DNA from: IMCC26077 sp044344975
Lineage (GTDB): Bacteria > Actinomycetota > Actinomycetes > Nanopelagicales > Nanopelagicaceae
Assembly: GCA_044344975.1 (NCBI GenBank)
Contig: JBIJBY010000049.1
Location: 1 to 9,090, forward strand
Reading direction: 5' to 3'
DNA: 9,090 bases
Below, piece by piece: positions 7,532-9,090 of this stretch. Both the position numbers and the translations under genes were made by a program. Under the pieces are notes generated by a model. The model saw nothing but the letters and a program-made list of their open reading frames with translations, was not told where the DNA came from and ran no database searches. Position 1 is the stretch's first letter. Each line of letters opens with the position of its first letter.

Positions 7532-7534
7532 AGG
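7530..7534 (+). promoter_or_regulatory. ribosome binding site of the lipoprotein gene
   Basis: AGAGG at 7530-7534 overlaps the aspS stop codon and lies seven bases before GTG 7542. It supports the GTG start over the upstream ATG 7524, which has no clear site. Confidence 0.5.
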
Positions 7535-7541
7535 TTCTCGA

Positions 7542-8195
7542 GTGAAGAGAATCTTTACATGTTCTGTTGTCGCGAGCCTTTCGATGGCGCTTCTTGTTAG
7601 TTGTGGCGAACCCTCAAAAACTTACTCGAAGAACTCACAATTGGGAGTTTTCTTCACTGTTCCAAATGGATGGCATCAAATCCCTCAAGAGGATATTCGC
7701 ACGTACGAAATCGAAGGCGCAGATGCGGCTGGCAAGCAAAAGGCAGATCTTGTTCTTTGGCAGGATGCTTACAGCGAGAGCAAGAAAACAAGTGCAAAGA
7801 ATTTATTGCAACTTGATGCCCCAAAAGCTCTGACAGCATTTGTGCGGGTGCGAGCTCTCACCTTTGAAGAGAGCGATGCAATGTCCTACAACGGTTTACG
7901 GAATTTAATCCTGCCAGTGACTGACCTTTTAAGTGGGAGCTCACAAGTGGTAAACGATTTTCAGTTGATTGATGAGAAGGAAATTGTTACCGAAGAAGCT
8001 CGCGGTTTACAGACTATCTTCTCGTTTACTCCCAAGGATGGGGAGAATGAAACGGTCAATCAAACAGCGCTGCTAGCCAATGATAGACGTTCTATTTATT
8101 TTTTCCTTGTTCGCTGCACCACTGAATGCTTTAATGAGGATCAAACAAGAGTCGATGAAATCGTGAAGTCTTTCACAGTGAAAGGTAAGAGATGA
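7542..8195 (+). CDS. putative secreted lipoprotein of unknown function
   Basis: The product is 217 residues with a classic lipoprotein signal peptide: M-K-R, a hydrophobic core IFTCSVVASLSMALL, and a lipobox LVSC with the acylated cysteine at residue 21, followed by GEPSK. It should be anchored on the outer face of the membrane. The mature part starts with GVFFTVPNGWHQIP and ends with VDEIVKSFTVKGK. A strand-then-GW opening and a final helix-strand VKSFTV resemble the Mog1/PsbP/LpqN-like group of small alpha/beta domains, which is a structural guess only. C192 and C196 could form a disulfide outside the cell. I do not recognise a named family. GTG 7542 is chosen for its ribosome site and ideal signal peptide. 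ATG 7524 would add six residues (MDRGSR) and overlap aspS. The stop overlaps the next ATG as ATGA, so it is probably co-expressed with the membrane AAA+ ATPase. Confidence 0.85.
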   Translation: MKRIFTCSVVASLSMALLVSCGEPSKTYSKNSQLGVFFTVPNGWHQIPQEDIRTYEIEGADAAGKQKADLVLWQDAYSESKKTSAKNLLQLDAPKALTAFVRVRALTFEESDAMSYNGLRNLILPVTDLLSGSSQVVNDFQLIDEKEIVTEEARGLQTIFSFTPKDGENETVNQTALLANDRRSIYFFLVRCTTECFNEDQTRVDEIVKSFTVKGKR

Positions 8196-9090
8196 CGCAA
8201 TCTGTTACTCCTCAATTCGAAAGTAGACCGCGGGACACCGATCGTAGAACTCGAATTCACTTGGGATTCTTCGATCGCTTGAAGTTCCTCATCGCATTCA
8301 CGATTACTTTTTTTGTACTTGTTTGGTCTGCAATGGCGGGAAACCCGTTGCTGGGATTTGCAGATGCGCTCCGCGAAACAAGCAAATCGGCATGGTGGCT
8401 ATTTTTGCTCGCAGCGATTGAGATAACTCGACAAATTCACTTTTTGATATCCGAATATGCCTCTCCCTATCACGGTTTTTGGCAGCGATACTTCGCTTTT
8501 GTTGATCGCGCGCTACATAGAATAAGTGATTGGAATAGATTTCGATTATCGCGTGCCATTAAATTTTTGCTCTTCATAGCGTTGATTTCGGTAATTCTTG
8601 GAGCCATCTACGATGAAGCTCCAGTGCGAGCGTTATTTCTTGCTCCTGCTGCTCTTTGGGCGGCACTGCCTTTCATTGCTCAGCTAATGTTTGCAGTGGT
8701 ATTTATCCTCATACAGTTTGTTGCACTTTTTTGGTTTCTATCTCGTGGTGGCATAGATGTGTACTTTCCCGATGACATCAGAACACGCTTTAGTGATGTT
8801 TGGGGTCAAGACCATGTCCTCGCTCGAATAAGAGAGAATCTCATGTTCCTGGAAAGACCAGAGGAAATTGAGAAGTTCGGCGGATATGTTCCTGGGGGAA
8901 TCCTGTTGTGGGGCCCACCTGGCACCGGAAAAACTTTGATGGCAGAAGCAATGGCTGGCGAAACTGGCAAACCGTTTGTGTTCGTGGATCCAGGCGCTTT
9001 CAATAATATGTTTTTTGGCGTTGGAATTCTGAAAGTGAAGTTTCTCTTTCGCAAACTACGCAAGCTCGCACTGCGCTATGGGGGCGTTGT
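8192..9090 (+). CDS. polytopic membrane AAA+ ATPase, FtsH-like (partial, runs off window)
   Basis: The frame is open from ATG 8192 to the window edge, giving 299 residues with no stop. AAAGG at 8181-8185 stands six bases before the ATG, which overlaps the lipoprotein stop (ATGA). Residues 1-30 are polar and basic. Hydrophobic segments lie at about 31-49, 67-86, 122-140 and 146-183, the last long enough for two passes, so there are four or five membrane helices. The AAA+ domain starts near 199 with FSDVWGQD. It shows Walker A GPPGTGKT at 241-248 and MFFGVG at 273-278, which corresponds to the FtsH pore loop (MFVGVG), then KVKFLF. Walker B, the sensor and arginine-finger regions and any M41 peptidase domain would lie beyond the window, so protease activity cannot be judged. 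FtsH itself has two N-terminal helices around a periplasmic domain. This N-terminus is different, so I do not call it ftsH. Confidence 0.88.
   Translation, partial: MTQSVTPQFESRPRDTDRRTRIHLGFFDRLKFLIAFTITFFVLVWSAMAGNPLLGFADALRETSKSAWWLFLLAAIEITRQIHFLISEYASPYHGFWQRYFAFVDRALHRISDWNRFRLSRAIKFLLFIALISVILGAIYDEAPVRALFLAPAALWAALPFIAQLMFAVVFILIQFVALFWFLSRGGIDVYFPDDIRTRFSDVWGQDHVLARIRENLMFLERPEEIEKFGGYVPGGILLWGPPGTGKTLMAEAMAGETGKPFVFVDPGAFNNMFFGVGILKVKFLFRKLRKLALRYGGV

Noticed and set aside
7374..7541. Longer start of the lipoprotein gene at 7374
   Set aside because: It would overlap aspS by more than 150 bases and bury the signal peptide behind a basic segment. GTG 7542 gives a textbook lipoprotein signal.
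8806..9063. 85-codon minus-strand open frame
   Set aside because: It is antisense to the Walker A and pore-loop region of the AAA+ gene, which has clear motifs and a ribosome site.

Overview
The window looks like a piece of an actinobacterial (Actinomycetota) chromosome with only moderate GC, which I estimate by eye at about half. The gene content and order (a bifunctional Rel, a DUF349 protein, a metallo-beta-lactamase (MBL) fold hydrolase, hisS, aspS) match the secDF-apt-rel-hisS neighbourhood of that phylum. The moderate GC would fit a streamlined freshwater lineage (for example acI/Nanopelagicales or a low-GC Microbacteriaceae), but that lineage guess is inference. I see no insertion sequence, CRISPR array, tRNA, rRNA, prophage or other transfer signal. 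Nearly all of the window is housekeeping chromosome.

Layout. (1) Bases 2-103 hold the last 33 codons of an upstream plus-strand gene, which I could not identify. It is followed after one base by rel. (2) Bases 105-2267 encode a full-length bifunctional (p)ppGpp synthetase/hydrolase. (3) Facing it, only 14 bases away, is a minus-strand gene (2282-3568) for a lysine/alanine-rich protein with three DUF349 repeats. (4) Bases 3569-3823 are the only sizeable non-coding stretch. It is a divergent intergenic region with imperfect hairpins and weak promoter candidates. (5) From 3824 to the window end runs a tightly packed plus-strand operon: MBL hydrolase (TTG start), hisS, aspS, a secreted lipoprotein (GTG start) and a polytopic membrane AAA+ ATPase cut off by the window edge. 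Adjacent genes overlap by ATGA or a few bases, or lie within 10 bases of each other.

How the genes relate. Rel senses uncharged tRNA on ribosomes and sets the alarmone level. HisRS and AspRS charge tRNAs, so the block is centred on translation and the stringent response. AspRS carries the residues typical of the non-discriminating bacterial enzyme, which suggests that Asn-tRNA is made indirectly by GatCAB. The last two genes, a lipoprotein and an FtsH-like membrane ATPase with about four membrane helices instead of the usual two, are the least ordinary part and may act together at the envelope.
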